The notes beneath the pieces are model-generated. The model saw only the letters and a list, made by a program, of their open reading frames with translations. It did not search any database and had not been told where the DNA came from. A DNA stretch of 64,000 nt from Ecdyonurus torrentis (lineage: Eukaryota; Arthropoda; Insecta; Ephemeroptera; Heptageniidae): the NCBI GenBank assembly GCA_949318235.1, contig OX439132.1, positions 21,158,217-21,222,216 of the forward strand, written 5' to 3'. The position numbers and the translations under genes are program-made. The stretch's first letter is position 1, and each line of letters starts with the position of its first letter. This document shows positions 44,803 through 63,794 of this stretch, piece by piece.

Positions 44803-47800
44803 TTTACAATGATAATTATTTGAATTTATACTATATATTTTTGGATTGTTCTTAATTTAATTTACTTTTAATTGAAAATTTGAAGGTTTTGATACACTAC
44901 AGATCTTAAATTTTTTTTATTATATTTTCTCTATTTAACAACTTTTTTCTTTGTTTGATCGTTTGTTTTAGGGAGGGGGAGGGGGGAATCACTTATATAA
45001 GTTTGTAAAATAAAATTTGTATTAAAAACAAGTTCTTCAAATCTTAAATAGCATGTTTAAAAAAAATCTTTTTACAACAAAATTAATTTTAACTTTTAAT
45101 TTTCATTTATTAAAATAATTTCTCAGTTTTTATAAAATTTTATTTGTTTATCAACAAAATGCATAATGTACAATAGAAATCAATATTGTATTTTAAATTT
45201 TAATATAAAAAATGAGCTTAAAATAATGTTTGATCGGAACATATAAATTTTGTGCTGTACCAAGTTGTACTTTTTCTTCAAATAATAATATTTTGTTATA
45301 ATTTGTAAAACTTGCATAATGATTGCTAATTACTAATGAATTATTTCTCTATGACCATTATAGTCCTCACTGAATTTTTTTCAGAATCGTTCCAAAGACT
45401 TAAACTATATACTGTAGTCTGCATAATATAAAATAAATATTACCTATATGTTACCAAAAAAATCATCTTGAAAAAATAGTTCCATAACAGGATATAAATA
45501 TGTATTTATTTATCCTGGTTCCATAATAAAGATGATTACATATACCAAACAAAAGAATTTATTTATATGTAAGACAAATAAAATTTATTTAACATTGTTA
45601 TATATAACTAATTTAGAGTTAAATAATGTGCTGTTGAACATTTTAATACAATATTAATATGTAATAATAATAAAAAAACTGTAAGGTACCTTTGTAACAA
45701 AATATATCTAGGATAGTGTATAATATTTTTTTTATTTTATTGCGTTATCATGGTTTCAACTGTATAATCTCATGCTTTAAAAAAAACATGTATAAATATA
45801 AACAATGATATCATTGATATAATAGCGCAAATCAAAGCGTATTTAAAAAATTTATAATAAAGTATCTTCCCATATTTACCAAATATTTGATGCTGTCAAT
45901 TTAGCATTTCAATTTTGTTTAAAGTCATGTATTTTCACATGTACAGGTATATAGTACTTAAATTTTGCAATATAAATTAAGATATTTGTATCATATGTTA
46001 TTCATTTGCACCTATTGATGATAACAATTTTGATGTAAGATATTTCTGCTGAATATACCTCGGAATAGTAAACTTTTGCGTACCTATAACATGTATCTAT
46101 ATATTTCAAATCTATCTTGTGAAAGAAAGTTGCAATTTTTTTATGCATTATCATTTATCAGTGGCCTTTATTATGTCATATTATACTGTACGTTGAAACA
46201 TGGCATCATTTTGTCTATGCAATGCATACGACTTACAAACGTTACAAGTCAACAAGTGTGATATTATAGTTTTAGTTTGGATATTATACTAGATTAAAAG
46301 TTGTGTTTAAAAATTAAATTTTACAGACAAATGTTGTACATAACAGAAATATGATAAAATAATGCTAAGGTAATCTTTCATTAAAACTATCTTTACAATA
46401 ATGTCAAAATTAAAGCTTAAAAAAATAGCAATAAAAAAGTTTAAAAATTACATTAAAATAGCTTTTTTGCTTCTTTTGCCATTATAAGATTCACCTTGAT
46501 TTTATATTAAATTAAATTTTTGTGTTATGTACTATAATAATGTGAATGTATCATTTAAAAAAAAAGTCTGCAAAATCTAAATTAACAAGTCTTATCACAA
46601 CTTTTAATCGAGTTGATTATATTATTGTTTTTTTATATCCTTATGAAAAATTGCTCAGAGGGTCACAAAACATTACTAGTTTTTGCGTGTGTGTGTGTTT
46701 TGCTAAAGTCAGCACATTATGTGTATATTGTTTTCCTTATAAATTTGATGTACTCTACCAATACATACATTGTGTATTTATGAAAATTTCAGAATATTAT
46801 CAAGGATAGAATATTGAGTTTCTTTTTACTGTCAATTATTATAATTTAATACAGAGATTAAAATATAATGTGCCTTAATATACCATCATCAGGGTCAGGG
46901 TAGAATAATAGTTATTAAAAAAAAAAGGTTGAATAAAAGATTCCTGAGTTTTTGGAGTTTAAATTGCTATAGGTCAGAAAAAATGAAAAAATAAATCATT
47001 TTTAGAAAACTTGCAAAAAGAGGTAATAAAAACACTCACTTGTCAGAGTCCAGCAATTAAAGGAAAAAAAAAAAAAAAAAAAAAAAAGCTAGCTGACGAT
47101 TTTGAATATTTGCTGAATATTGAGCTGAAATTCTTACTGAGTCTCAAAGCTATGCGAATTGATAAACTTTAAGTTAAAATAATAATAATAATCACTAGCA
47201 TTTCTTAATTTGCTTCACATTTTTTTTCTTCATCTTTAAAAAAATTAATTTTAATAATTTATGAAAAATAAGTCATTATTTTGATTTATTAAAAAAAAAA
47301 AAAAAAGAAAAAAAAAAAAAAAAAAAAAAAAAAGACGATGTAACAGTAACTCATACATGCATCAGAATTACAATGGCCGCACTACAAACCAAATATGGTA
47401 AGAGAGAAATAGAAAGGCCAAACTTGACTGAAATAAAATATTTACATAATTATTAGAGGCTCATTTTAAGAATGAAAATACGTGTGGCCTAAAATAATTC
47501 TTAGCTTTGAAACATCATTAGAATTCAGGATTATTTCCTTGAAAATTTTAGCACAATTTCAGCAAAGAAATTTCGTGGGGGAAAAAAAAAAAAAAAAAAA
47601 AAAAAATCAAAATCAAAATCAGTACCATCTCTGGTACTTTAAAACTTATTGCAGGTGTTGCTAAAAAAACACAATTCAGTTTAAAAACATTATGTTTTTC
47701 AACAAAATGTAAAATTTTAGCTTACTGGTTTAATTAATTGTGAACGAACTGCATCTATAATAAAATTTTGAAATTTTATTAGATCACATTAATTATCTGA

Positions 47801-48260
47801 TATTTAGACCATAGGACCAATTCCAAAAACTCGGGAATTATAATATATAATAGCTGATCACCCTGATGAGACCATTATCGTTTTCTATCCCGTCCTTTGT
47901 GTATATGTGTAGAATTTTTTGAATTAAAAAACTTTAATTTGAAATTCGAATCTGCTAAAAAATGAATAAAAAAAAAAAAGCGTGATTGTAATTAATTAAT
48001 GAAAATAAGATAATTTTAATTTGATTTCTATCTCAAAATGAGATCTTTTGTTACCAAAATAAAACTGTCAAAATATTGATGACTTTATTCCAAACTAAAA
48101 ACATAACTAAAAATCTATTATTTTTGCTGTAAGAAATTCTCGTAAATATTAATAATATAAAGGTATTTTGATATTTAAAAAAAAAACTGTTTTATTGTTT
48201 TAATCTCCATTCTGATCATAAATAGTTACTTTTGTAGTTAAAGTTTAACGTTAATAACAT
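44803..48260. other. Gene-free AT-rich intergenic region
   Basis: Convergent 3' flanks of the 40.9-kb gene and the FMO gene. I see poly-A tracts (47063-47087, 47290-47333, 47581-47606) and a G-run near 44971. No exon, RNA gene or clear transposon end is visible. Confidence 0.6.
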
Positions 48261-48266
48261 TTTATT
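48261..48266 (-). terminator. Candidate poly(A) signal of the FMO gene
   Basis: TTTATT (AATAAA on the minus strand) lies 85 bp downstream of the FMO stop codon at 48351. Confidence 0.5.
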
Positions 48267-48350
48267 ACCTTTTACAATAATCCTCTTTACATAAAATTTT
48301 GTTAAAAAATATGTTTGTTTGTACGTTGTACGTATCGAATTGAAATAAGT

Positions 48351-54711
<6,361 letters not shown>

Positions 54712-55171
54712 CTTTTCACTCTCGCAGTTAATTTACAACTGAGACAGCAAGCTATTTCATCGTTATCTTGGCATTGCAAAGTCCGCTATCCCGCAGCCTT
54801 GCTATTATATATTATACTTCGTGCTTTATACCATATCATAATTATGTAATAGTATGCCTCTATTTTTTTAAAGTCAGTTCTTGTACTTGTCTTTCAGAAT
54901 TCGTTATGATAATTTTTAATTATAAAGAAATGTTATATGATTTTTTTTTTTTTTTTTATTATTATTAAAAAAAATAAATAATAAAAGACTTATAAAACTG
55001 TTCTATATAGAAGTTCACATTAAAGGGTTGTATTCAAATGGCTTGCATGTCAAAATTTAAAAAGAAAACTTCGAAACTTTATAATGCCATTTGAAAGTTA
55101 ATAGTAACGCAGCTACCTATGATAAAATTTTAAGAACTCATGACCCATAACCATCAGATTAGAGAAAAAAT

Positions 55172-56038
55172 CAGGGGTTCGGACCCGTCACAAAAATTAT
55201 CGGGTCCGCGGACCCGGGTCCGGGTCCTGAAAAAAAATTGACGGGTCCGCGGAGCCGGGTCCGGACCCTTTAAATTTTTTTTCGGGTCCGCGGAGCCGGG
55301 TCCGGACCCGTCAATTTTTTTTCCGGGTCCGGGACCCGGCTCCGGACCCGATCAAAATCTTCATATGGGTCCGGGTCCGGGTCCGGCTCCGAGGTTATTA
55401 TATAAATTTGTAAAATTAACTATAAAATTAATTTGAGATTGTGAATCTAAAAAAGAATGCACAATTTTTTTTAGATGGAATAACAAATAAATATTTTTTC
55501 AGTATAATATACTTTATTGATTTTTTGTTTCCACTTAACAAAGTGTTATTCATTTCTGCATAAAAACAGCTTGTCAGTCATATTCTATGCACACAAATCT
55601 ATAATAGCTAATATCACAAGCTTTTAGTCAGACATAATATTTAAAACAATAGCAATAAAAATATACATTATAATAGTCAAAATCACAATTTTGATTTACA
55701 ACACAAGTCATTTTTTTATTTAATGTGTTTGTTCTGATCAACATTATGTCATTTATTTTTTCATTTATAGTCATTTTTTTTCAAAGTCGGGTCCGGGTTT
55801 TCGGACCCTTTTTTTTTAAAGTTCGGGTCCGCGGAGCCGTCAATTTTTTTTTCGGGTCCGCGGAGCCGGGTCCGGACCCGTCAATTTTTTTCTCGGGTCC
55901 GCGGAGCCGGGTCCGGACCCGTTAATTTTTTTTTCGGGTCCGCGGACCCGGCTCCGAAAGACCCGTCCAAAATATAGGGTTTTGGCCGGACCCGGACCCG
56001 GGTCCGGGTCCGGGTCCGGGTCCGGGTCCGAACCCCTG
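55172..56038. mobile_element. 867-bp non-autonomous hAT element of the GGGTCCG family
   Basis: Begins CAGGGGTTCGGACCCG and ends CGGGTCCGAACCCCTG, a perfect inverted pair, with the 8-bp duplication GAAAAAAT on both sides (55164-55171 and 56039-56046). Both subterminal regions consist of GGGTCCG/CGGACCC words with T-runs, separated by a ~390-bp AT-rich middle. No transposase frame. It lies in the FMO-HSF intergenic region. Confidence 0.92.
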
Positions 56039-56528
56039 GAAAAAATAACTAATGATAAATTAACATGGGCTCTTATGGGACTAAATTTTCAAACAATTAT
56101 AATTTAAAATCTATCTAAACCCCCCAACATTTTTACATTTTTAAAGATACACCTTTTATCCTATAATGTATCACTGTGCAAAATTTCAGAATTTTCTTTC
56201 TTTACAATTTTTTAGTAAATGATTTCCCGCATTAAATAATTTATGGAAGAATGAATTTATAATAGTTCTCAAACATATAATTTAATCTTTTAAACTGCAA
56301 TTGACAAAAGAAGAAGATATTAAGAAAGAAAAAGATAATATTACATAATATTATATATCAAATTTTGTGTATAGTGGATCCGCATAATTGTTGATGCAGC
56401 TCATACAAAAAATAATTGTGTGCATTAAAATCGTCCCTTTTTTTTGAAAAATCGAGTTAACTTTCAACATTTTGCCCCCGGTCACCAATTTTGTATTTGC
56501 GCGCGTCACATATGCGCATAATATATTT

Positions 56529-56845
56529 TATAGGGTGGTGTGTTGAATTCATATAAAAGCAGTCGACGCCATATGTGAGCACTAAATAACATTGGTTGGG
56601 CGGTATGGGTTCCGGAAAAATGACACATTTTGCCAGTTTAAAAATACTTACGTTAGCAATATAGTTTTGAGATAATTTAAATACGTGAGAAAAATAATAA
56701 TAATTAATAATTAACATAAAAATTAACCATTTTTCCAAAGGAGCCAAAAACGACGTTTGTCATATGCTGAGTAATGTTATTCATTGCTCCAGTATGGCTT
56801 CGAAGCGCATTCAGAATGACGTCATGCGCATCATACATCCTCTAT
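56529..56845. mobile_element. MITE, TATAGGGT family, copy 4 (diverged)
   Basis: TATAGGGTGGTGTGTTGAAT start, internal GCAGTCGACGCCATA, TTTGCCAGTTTAAAAATA and TGCTGAGTAATGTTATTCAT, and an ATGACGTCATGCGCATCATA end match the copies at 3945 and 12904. Confidence 0.75.
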
Positions 56846-57455
56846 TGTATATATATATAATATATTTATCAAAGCTTTTCAACTTCGCTATCCGTCTTTT
56901 CGTACAATATAACTTCGTATATCTCTGCATATAATGCTATACTTAACTTCATTATGTGCTTATAAATTTACACTATGCTTAGTTCTTATAAATTTCAATT
57001 AAAAATTTCGTCTTATATAATAATATTCCTATAATTGATATAAAAAAAAAATGCACAAAAGTTATAATAATTAATATAGAATATATTATATTACAATATC
57101 TTTTAATTTCTACAAAGCATGTGCGCGTATAGCATGTATACGGCAAAAATATTATTTTGCACAATGCATCTACAAAAGTGACAAAACAAATATTTTTATA
57201 TTAAATAATAAGTTCATTATACCCTATCCTATATCCTATATATCTGGCAGGGGCTTCTTGTAAATAAATCGCCCAGTGGCCGCACACACGAAGTCAAACA
57301 CATCTACATAATATAAATTTCATATATATACAACCCATCATGATATCATGATTCGTTTTGTATTGTAACTGCATGCAGTTGCAAAAAAATAACAGTGCGT
57401 ACGTTATACTTGTGGGTCAGATCAATATACAGAAATTTTGGTTACTTTCGTGAGT

Positions 57456-57468
57456 TTCGCGAAACTTC
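57456..57468 (+). promoter_or_regulatory. Heat shock element (three perfect units) upstream of HSF
   Basis: TTCGCGAAACTTC reads nTTCnnGAAnnTTCn: three alternating pentamer units without mismatch, the minimal high-affinity site for a trimeric heat shock factor. It is 462 bp upstream of the HSF start codon. The orientation and sequence are direct; control of HSF by its own product is inferred. Confidence 0.7.
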
Positions 57469-57527
57469 TAGTTAAAACTTACGCGGGCCTTTGTTTCCTA
57501 CCGTGGCGCTAGAATAGACCTTCTGTG

Positions 57528-57532
57528 ATTGG
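57528..57532 (-). promoter_or_regulatory. Inverted CCAAT box
   Basis: GTGATTGGTTAA contains ATTGG (CCAAT on the minus strand) within a GC-richer promoter-like stretch (57480-57560), about 60 bp downstream of the heat shock element and 400 bp before the HSF ATG. Confidence 0.4.
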
Positions 57533-57929
57533 TTAATAACTCTCTACCGAAGTTATAAACCAGCCTGTTATTGTTGTTTTCTCATATTTCGTTGAGTAGC
57601 CGAGCGAGTAGGAACGTCGATTGAATGCGGCCATTTCAGTTTAGAAGAAGTTCACGTAAAACACAGTACAACCCGCAAAGAGGAATAGAATTTATGGAGT
57701 ATTTAATTGTGAATTTCATTGTGTCAGTGTAAATTATTGATTAAATCGTAAATCTTAACATTTTATCTTGAGTGAGTGATATTTATATTTAGTAAGGCAC
57801 TCCTAAAACATTGGAAAGTTATATTAACAAATAATCAACCGACGATTGACTCGAACATTGCAGCCATTTGCTAAAGTGGAAGTGAACGTCGCAGTGAGTG
57901 AGCATAGAACTTGGATAAATTTCTAAAAA

Positions 57930-58098
57930 ATGCATTCAGTTGCTGAAGTAGGCACTAATGTGCCGGCTTTTCTTGCCAAATTGTGGAAACTTGTCGAGGA
58001 CCCGGCGACAAACAATTTGATCTGTTGGAGTGAGGTAAGTTGAAATAATATGGTGCGAGTTAGCTATCATCCCACTTCATTCCATCCCTATGCGTGCC

Positions 58099-58140
<42 letters not shown>

Positions 58141-58308
58141 CCATTTAATAAATTTCAGAAGATTACGTAATAAAGGGTGAAACTCGACATGATGTAATTC
58201 TCAGTTCAACATTGCAATGTTGACATTTCTGAAGTTTAAATGTGCACTTGTACCGGTATATGCATATACAATTATACATACATATGTACTGGTTTGTTTA
58301 ATATAGGA

Positions 58309-58383
<75 letters not shown>

Positions 58384-61300
58384 GCATCATACACTCCTGA
58401 ATAACTCTGACAGCAGCAATCATGTCTCCTAATGTTAAATATATTGGAAAACTTTAATGCAACTAGTCATATTTATTCAGGAAGATTGTACATACATTAT
58501 ATTATAGGATACAAATACACAAGCTTGGACTGGCCATAACGCTAGCCTAGCAATCCCTGACCCCTGACTGCTCTCAAGCCAGTTATTTATGCCTCTTTTG
58601 TTTTCTCAGGAGGGGTAAGTAACGCCCCCTTTTTGGTCTCTTAGGGGAGATTTACGCTTCTTTTGTCTGGGTCCCCCCCCCCCCCTCCCAAATGGTCTGT
58701 GTAAGAACCTAATCCCTTAATGGCCTTTCTTTAGCCTGTCTGACCCTGCAAACACAGTTGCATTTTTTTTTTAATTCCACCCATTTAATAGTTTTGAAAT
58801 TTTAGCACAAAAGAGCAATTGTTTTTCCGCTCTGCAAAAGTTTCAAAACTCTCAAATGAGTGGAACATATTATACAATATATAAATAATAAAAACAGCAA
58901 ACAAGTGCCGATGATAGCAGTAAGCATGCAGATAAGTACTGTAGTACAATTACTGTACCATATATTGTATGTTATGGTACATGTAATTGTATATAGTATT
59001 GGTTCACCATCTCAAAGATTTTTTTTAACATTGCAAGTGCCCGATTGCATTGTAAGGTTCTATGTACAGTATTTTAAATGGCACTATCACGCTCTAGGTT
59101 GGGGCTCTTTGCTGGGTGAGCCAATTACCATACTAGTTATTGGAAGACCGAGTTATTCACAGATCAGGGTGTTTACTGTGAACTTTTTTTTAGTCTTATT
59201 ATTTGCAGTTTGCAGCTGATATGAAAAAAAAAAAAAAAAAAAAATCCCTATCTGCCGATACCTGCACTGTCATTTAATAATGTCCATAATTGCCTAATAA
59301 TAAATGCACATGATAAAATTTTCAATGGCAGAATGTGTTCATACGTACATCGTTATTATGTATTTATGTACTGTACATACATCATACATCATAATATATC
59401 AATCAGCATTGTTCTCAGACTTGACATGATATATTATTAAATATATTCGACATTGCTTTCTGTTGTGTATATTTATGTATTATAATATTATACAAAACAT
59501 TCATATCACTGTACCTTATGATACCATTACTCATTTCAATAATATAAACATTATGGTAAATTTGTTCTGTTTTTGTTTACAGAATGGTGATGGTTTTGTT
59601 ATCCACAACCAAGCGCAATTTTGCAGAGAGTTGCTGCCACTGTATTACAAGCACAATAACATGGCCAGTTTTGTGCGGCAACTAAATATGTGTAAGTGAA
59701 CATATATTTAAACTGTACTATGTATATATATATATATATCAGTGGCGTAGCCAGGGGGGGGGGGGGGGTTTGGGGGTTCAAACCCCCCCTGTGGATTTGG
59801 AAAAGATACAAAAAAATACAAAGTGAACAAAATTTTTGAAACAAAAATAATATTTTAGGAGAAAATTTCGTAAAAATTTTCTCGCTTCGCTCGAATATGT
59901 TTATTATTATTTTTGTTACTAATTTTACATTCTTCACTGATACATAGTACAGTGGTAAACACTATATTAGCCTTTAAGGTACCAAATATTTTGTAGTAAA
60001 CCAAACAAATAACTAGAATTTTTCATTAAATATTGTAAATTTTCTGTTTTCCATGAAAAAAAAAATATATATTTATTAGTAAAAACTTCACAGTTCTCTA
60101 TAGCATAGAATGGGTAAGAAAATAAAAAACGACGTGATTTCAAATGCGCAGTGTTGGGGTCGAACACCATTTTAGTTGAACTCGAACTGATAAGTGATAA
60201 CGAACACTTAAAATTCTTTCGAACACGATCCGAAAACGAATATTTCAAACTTTTTGCAATTTCGAACTCATCACGAACTGTTCGATCGAACTGTTAGTAT
60301 TTAAAAAAAAATACTACACAAATAAACAAACTTTTTTGTTTTTATTTTTTATTTAAACATATTTGTATGTAATATAATTATTGGAAATGGTTGAAAATCC
60401 TTTCATTTTACATAAATATACACCAATTTTTCATTTTAAATTTTTAACTAATTTATAACTTTTAACATGTAAAACTTAATTGCAAAAGTGTTCGACTTCG
60501 AGTTTGAAATTTCGAACAATCAGCAGTGAAAATGGTGTTCGTCGAACACGAACTCGAACACCTCAAAAAATCCAAACGAACTCGCACACGAACTGTTTGA
60601 GTTTGTTTGTGCTGTTCGAAAAATGTTCGATGTCGCACTCGAACACCCCAAGACTGCAAAAGCGTACACAGAAACAAAACTTTCAAACGATACTATAGTA
60701 TAAGGAAATTTTCAAAATATATTAAGTTTATTCTAGTCCTCGATAATTTTTAGCCAATTAGCCAATTTCAGAAAAAAAAAGACTAAAAAGAAGTAAAATT
60801 GGTATTGCAAAAATTGCATATAAGAGTTGCTGAAATTCTCTTTAGTTTTGATTGGTTTTTCTTTTATTGTAAAACATTGAATTCCCTGATATATACTTTC
60901 GAACTAAAAAAAAAAAAAAAAAAAAGTCTTGCGTTCCAAAAATGATTTGAAGCTCAAAGTTATTTTTAAGGTTGTAATTTTGTATTCCTGAAATCATCTT
61001 TTTACAATAATGGAAGTATTTTCTGTCAGTAAAGTTTAATGATAATGATATATATTTTTTTCTAAGTTTTTGTGTACTTCGGGTTGCGGTCATCAGGTGT
61101 TTTACGTTCTGCGGGCTGCGTAAATGCAGTGCTATATAAAATGAAATACAAAGAATACAGCAATTCATAATTTTTATAGTTAATTTAAATTTTTTTTTTT
61201 TTATAGAATTCTTTTAAAAAAATGCACCCTTTTAAAAGTATTTTGAGCATCAAAACATTGGTTTAATGAAAGATCCACATTGCTTGATCATAGAGTGGCT

Positions 61301-62262
61301 TAATTAGGCATTATATTTATAGCTTTTCTCTCCATTTCATTTCATTTTTATTTTATTATTATTATTTTTTATTTTTTTTGCTGGTCATATTCCCAATCAA
61401 AATTGACTAAAATAGTTATAAGTACCAAGTATTGTCTCTAAAATAAAATATTAATAATGTAGCAAATAAAATAGTAGTTTTAATTTTGTATGTCAGAAGC
61501 AAATCCACATTTTGGCACGTCAAAATCTCAAACTTAAGTTTTACCTCATTTAAAATTAAATGCATAATAAATTCATAAATTTCATCAAAAAAAGGGGCGT
61601 GGCCTCAAAAAATTTCGCGCCTGCGGCGAGCTTTTGGGGGCTTCGCCCCGTCTGATTCAGACCTGAACCCCCCCTGTGGTAAAATCCTGGCTACGCCACT
61701 GATATATATATATAAAATATATATATATAATTTTTTTTTTTGATTCTTTTTTAATTAACTAAATTGTCATTATGTCTTTCTACTTTTCTGTAATTAATTA
61801 CAGTACTAAAAGAGTATTTTATGTCTTAGATGGCTTCCACAAAAAAGTATCTGTAGATGCCGGGGGCTTGAAGCTAGACCGAGATGAGATGGAATTCGCC
61901 CACCCATGTTTTTTACGTGGTCAAGCATATCTCCTAGAAAACATCAAGCGTAAGGTAAGCTAGCAAATTTATGTGTCTTATTTGGTGCATTTTTTTTAAA
62001 TTATTTGTGAATACTTTAAAAACTACACCAACAAATTCTAATGCAGTGATGATCATAATTACAGATTGCGGAGACTGGTCGCGGTACTTTCAAGACTCCT
62101 GAGGTGATAAGCCGTGTACTGGGTGATGTCAAGCAGATGAAGGGACGTCAGGAAAACCTAGACACAAAGCTTTCATCAATGAAACGTGAGAATGAGGCGC
62201 TGTGGCGTGAACTGGCCATGCTAAGACAAAAACATCACAAGCAGCAGCAGATAGTCAATAAA
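57930..62262 (+). CDS. HSF: Heat shock transcription factor, N-terminal half (3' end beyond window)
   Basis: Master activator of heat shock genes; trimerises and binds nGAAn arrays. Coding exons: 57930-58034, 59583-59691, 61830-61954 and 62065-62262 (179 residues), in phase with GT-AG junctions. Residues about 9-115 are the winged-helix DNA-binding domain ([15 protein letters not shown]; recognition helix [15 protein letters not shown]; wing with [24 protein letters not shown]). Residues about 120-179 begin the HR-A/B coiled coil ([35 protein letters not shown]). The ATG fits other HSFs. No further exon is seen between 62263 and 64000, so activation and HR-C regions lie outside. Intron 2 holds a 1.96-kb hAT element with another nested inside it. 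Confidence 0.95.
58103..58140. repeat. Poly-T tract
   Basis: About 38 T residues near the start of HSF intron 1. Confidence 0.95.
58313..58381. repeat. (TA)n microsatellite
   Basis: TA run in HSF intron 1 directly left of the small MITE at 58390. Confidence 0.95.
58390..58490. mobile_element. ~100-bp hairpin MITE, TACACTCCT family, copy 2
   Basis: ATACACTCCTGAATAACTCT and TTATTCAGGAAGATTGTAC ends and the internal AATGTTAAATATATTGG match the copy at 51531-51635. Diverged. Confidence 0.65.
58521..58748. mobile_element. Degenerate hAT-like MITE
   Basis: CTTGGACTGGCC at the left and CCTGTCTGACCCTG at the right resemble the ends of the element at 26048-26220. The middle has paired GC-rich words, with AGGGGTAAGTAACGCCCCCT as a local hairpin. 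No target duplication was recovered. Confidence 0.4.
59740..61701. mobile_element. 1.96-kb non-autonomous hAT element in HSF intron 2
   Basis: CAGTGGCGTAGCCAGG and CCTGGCTACGCCACTG are perfect inverted ends. ATATATAT flanks both sides (59732-59739 and 61702-61709), an 8-bp duplication in a TA microsatellite. Subterminal AACCCCCCCTGTGG occurs in both halves. No transposase frame survives. Another element is nested at 60149-60656. Confidence 0.88.
60149..60656. mobile_element. 508-bp hAT MITE nested in the larger hAT element
   Basis: Starts CAGTGTTGGGGTCGAACACC and ends ACTCGAACACCCCAAGACTG, imperfect inverted ends. It is flanked by CAAATGCG (60141-60148) and CAAAAGCG (60657-60664), an 8-bp duplication with one mismatch. 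The interior is rich in CGAACTCGAACAC words. Confidence 0.82.
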
Positions 62263-62973
62263 GTAAGATACTGTACATGTTTGTTTTTTATTTATAATTA
62301 TTTAGGAATTTGAATTTTTTCAGCTCATTGATTGATTGATTGATTGAAATCTTGTTCTTCTGATTAATAATGTGTTGATTGTTGGTTCTCTGTAAAGCTA
62401 TTTAGTAAGAATTTTATAGAGTTAACATCAAATAGGATCATTCATATAGCAAATTATACCAGTATCATTATTATTATGTGCACCATTGCCTCTCAATGTC
62501 CTGTCAGATCTTTGTGTGTGTAAATTAATTTATTTTTAATTTATATAATCTTATCATCCTTTGTGGAAGGTACTTTAGGCTTACATTATTTTTATTATGA
62601 AGTTTATTATAATTCAAGTGATTAAATGAAATACTGGTACATTTTAGCCAGGGTTCGCAAAAGCCAGCTTTTATTAGATTTATCCTAGCCAGTGGTTTCC
62701 AACCGGTTTAAACTGGCTTTTACGGGTTTCAGTTTCAACCGGCTAAAACTTTTTTTTTTTGAGTGTGTGTTTTTTTCTTCCTTAAAATGAAGTTAAAAGG
62801 AAAAATATCAGTATATAGATTCTATGGCTTTAGACAATTTTAAGGACACATTATATAATTTCTTAAGAGTTTATGATAACTTAATTATTTTCAATAAAAA
62901 AAAAAGATTAATTAATAAAATATTAAATCCATTCATTATAAATCATAGCCTATATATAAATAGATTATATGTA

Positions 62974-63190
62974 TATCGATCTTCTCGCGTCAAGATGAAG
63001 CTACTACACTTTACAAATTTCCGAAGAATGAACGATCTACACTTTACAAATTTGCGGCTACCTGGAGCATCACCTACCTGTTTTGTATAGCAGAAGCTTC
63101 AGGTAGCCTCGACTTTGTAAAGTGTAGATCCATCATTCTTCGGAAATTTGTAAAGTGTAGAAGCTTCATCTTGACGCGAAAAGATCGATA
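62974..63190. repeat. Palindromic element with internal TACACTTTACAAATTT repeats
   Basis: TATCGATCTTCTCGCGTCAA pairs with TTGACGCGAAAAGATCGATA. Within each arm CTACACTTTACAAATTT appears twice (complement AAATTTGTAAAGTGTAG). About 217 bp, in HSF intron 4. Confidence 0.85.
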
Positions 63191-63202
63191 TGTATATGTG
63201 TG

Positions 63203-63311
<109 letters not shown>

Positions 63312-63312
63312 T

Positions 63313-63527
63313 CGTGGCCGCGCCCGAAGGGCGTACTTGCATTTGGCTAATTTCGATGCTGCGCGAGCATCCGCCATAAGCTTAACATGTAAAACCGAGT
63401 GCAAGTACGCCCTTTGTTGTAATGGACAAAAATGCAAGTACGCCCTTTATTGTACTGGACAAAAATGCAAGTACGCCTTTTCTAAGACGACCTTGAAATG
63501 CAAGTACGCCCTTTGGGCGCGGCCAGG
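63313..63527. mobile_element. Inverted-repeat element with TGCAAGTACGCC repeats
   Basis: TGGCCGCGCCCGAAGGGCGT at the left and CCTTTGGGCGCGGCCA at the right are inverted. TGCAAGTACGCC occurs at about 63400, 63433, 63466 and 63499 (33-bp spacing), plus once inverted near 63331. TA runs lie on both sides. G+C is far above the surroundings. Confidence 0.75.
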
Positions 63528-63794
63528 ACAATATTTATATATATATATATATTATATATATCGTCGTGGTTCTGCTATATTGTCCAAGGTCCAAATGACC
63601 TTGAGAAAATTAAAATTATCGGATCGACCCCAAATTTTGGATTTTTCCATTTCAGGTTTTTATTTTTGTAATAATTTTTAGCTCATGATTTAAAAAATAA
63701 ATTAGCATTTTAGCAAAAAAAGAAAAAAAACTTTAAGAACCATAAATTTGCATTTATTTTATGAGAAAATCATTACTCTCAACCATTTATTTGG

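Noticed and set aside
57512..57524. AGAATAGACCTTCT as a second heat shock element
   Set aside because: GAA and TTC are separated by six bases, which breaks the five-base periodicity required for HSF binding.
62324..62345. TTTTTTCAGCTCATTGATTG as the start of the next HSF exon (would continue Lys with Leu-Ile)
   Set aside because: The frame reads Leu-Ile-Asp and then hits TGA, and it does not continue the HR-A/B heptads. The (ATTG)n run is a simple repeat. The true next exon is probably beyond 64000.
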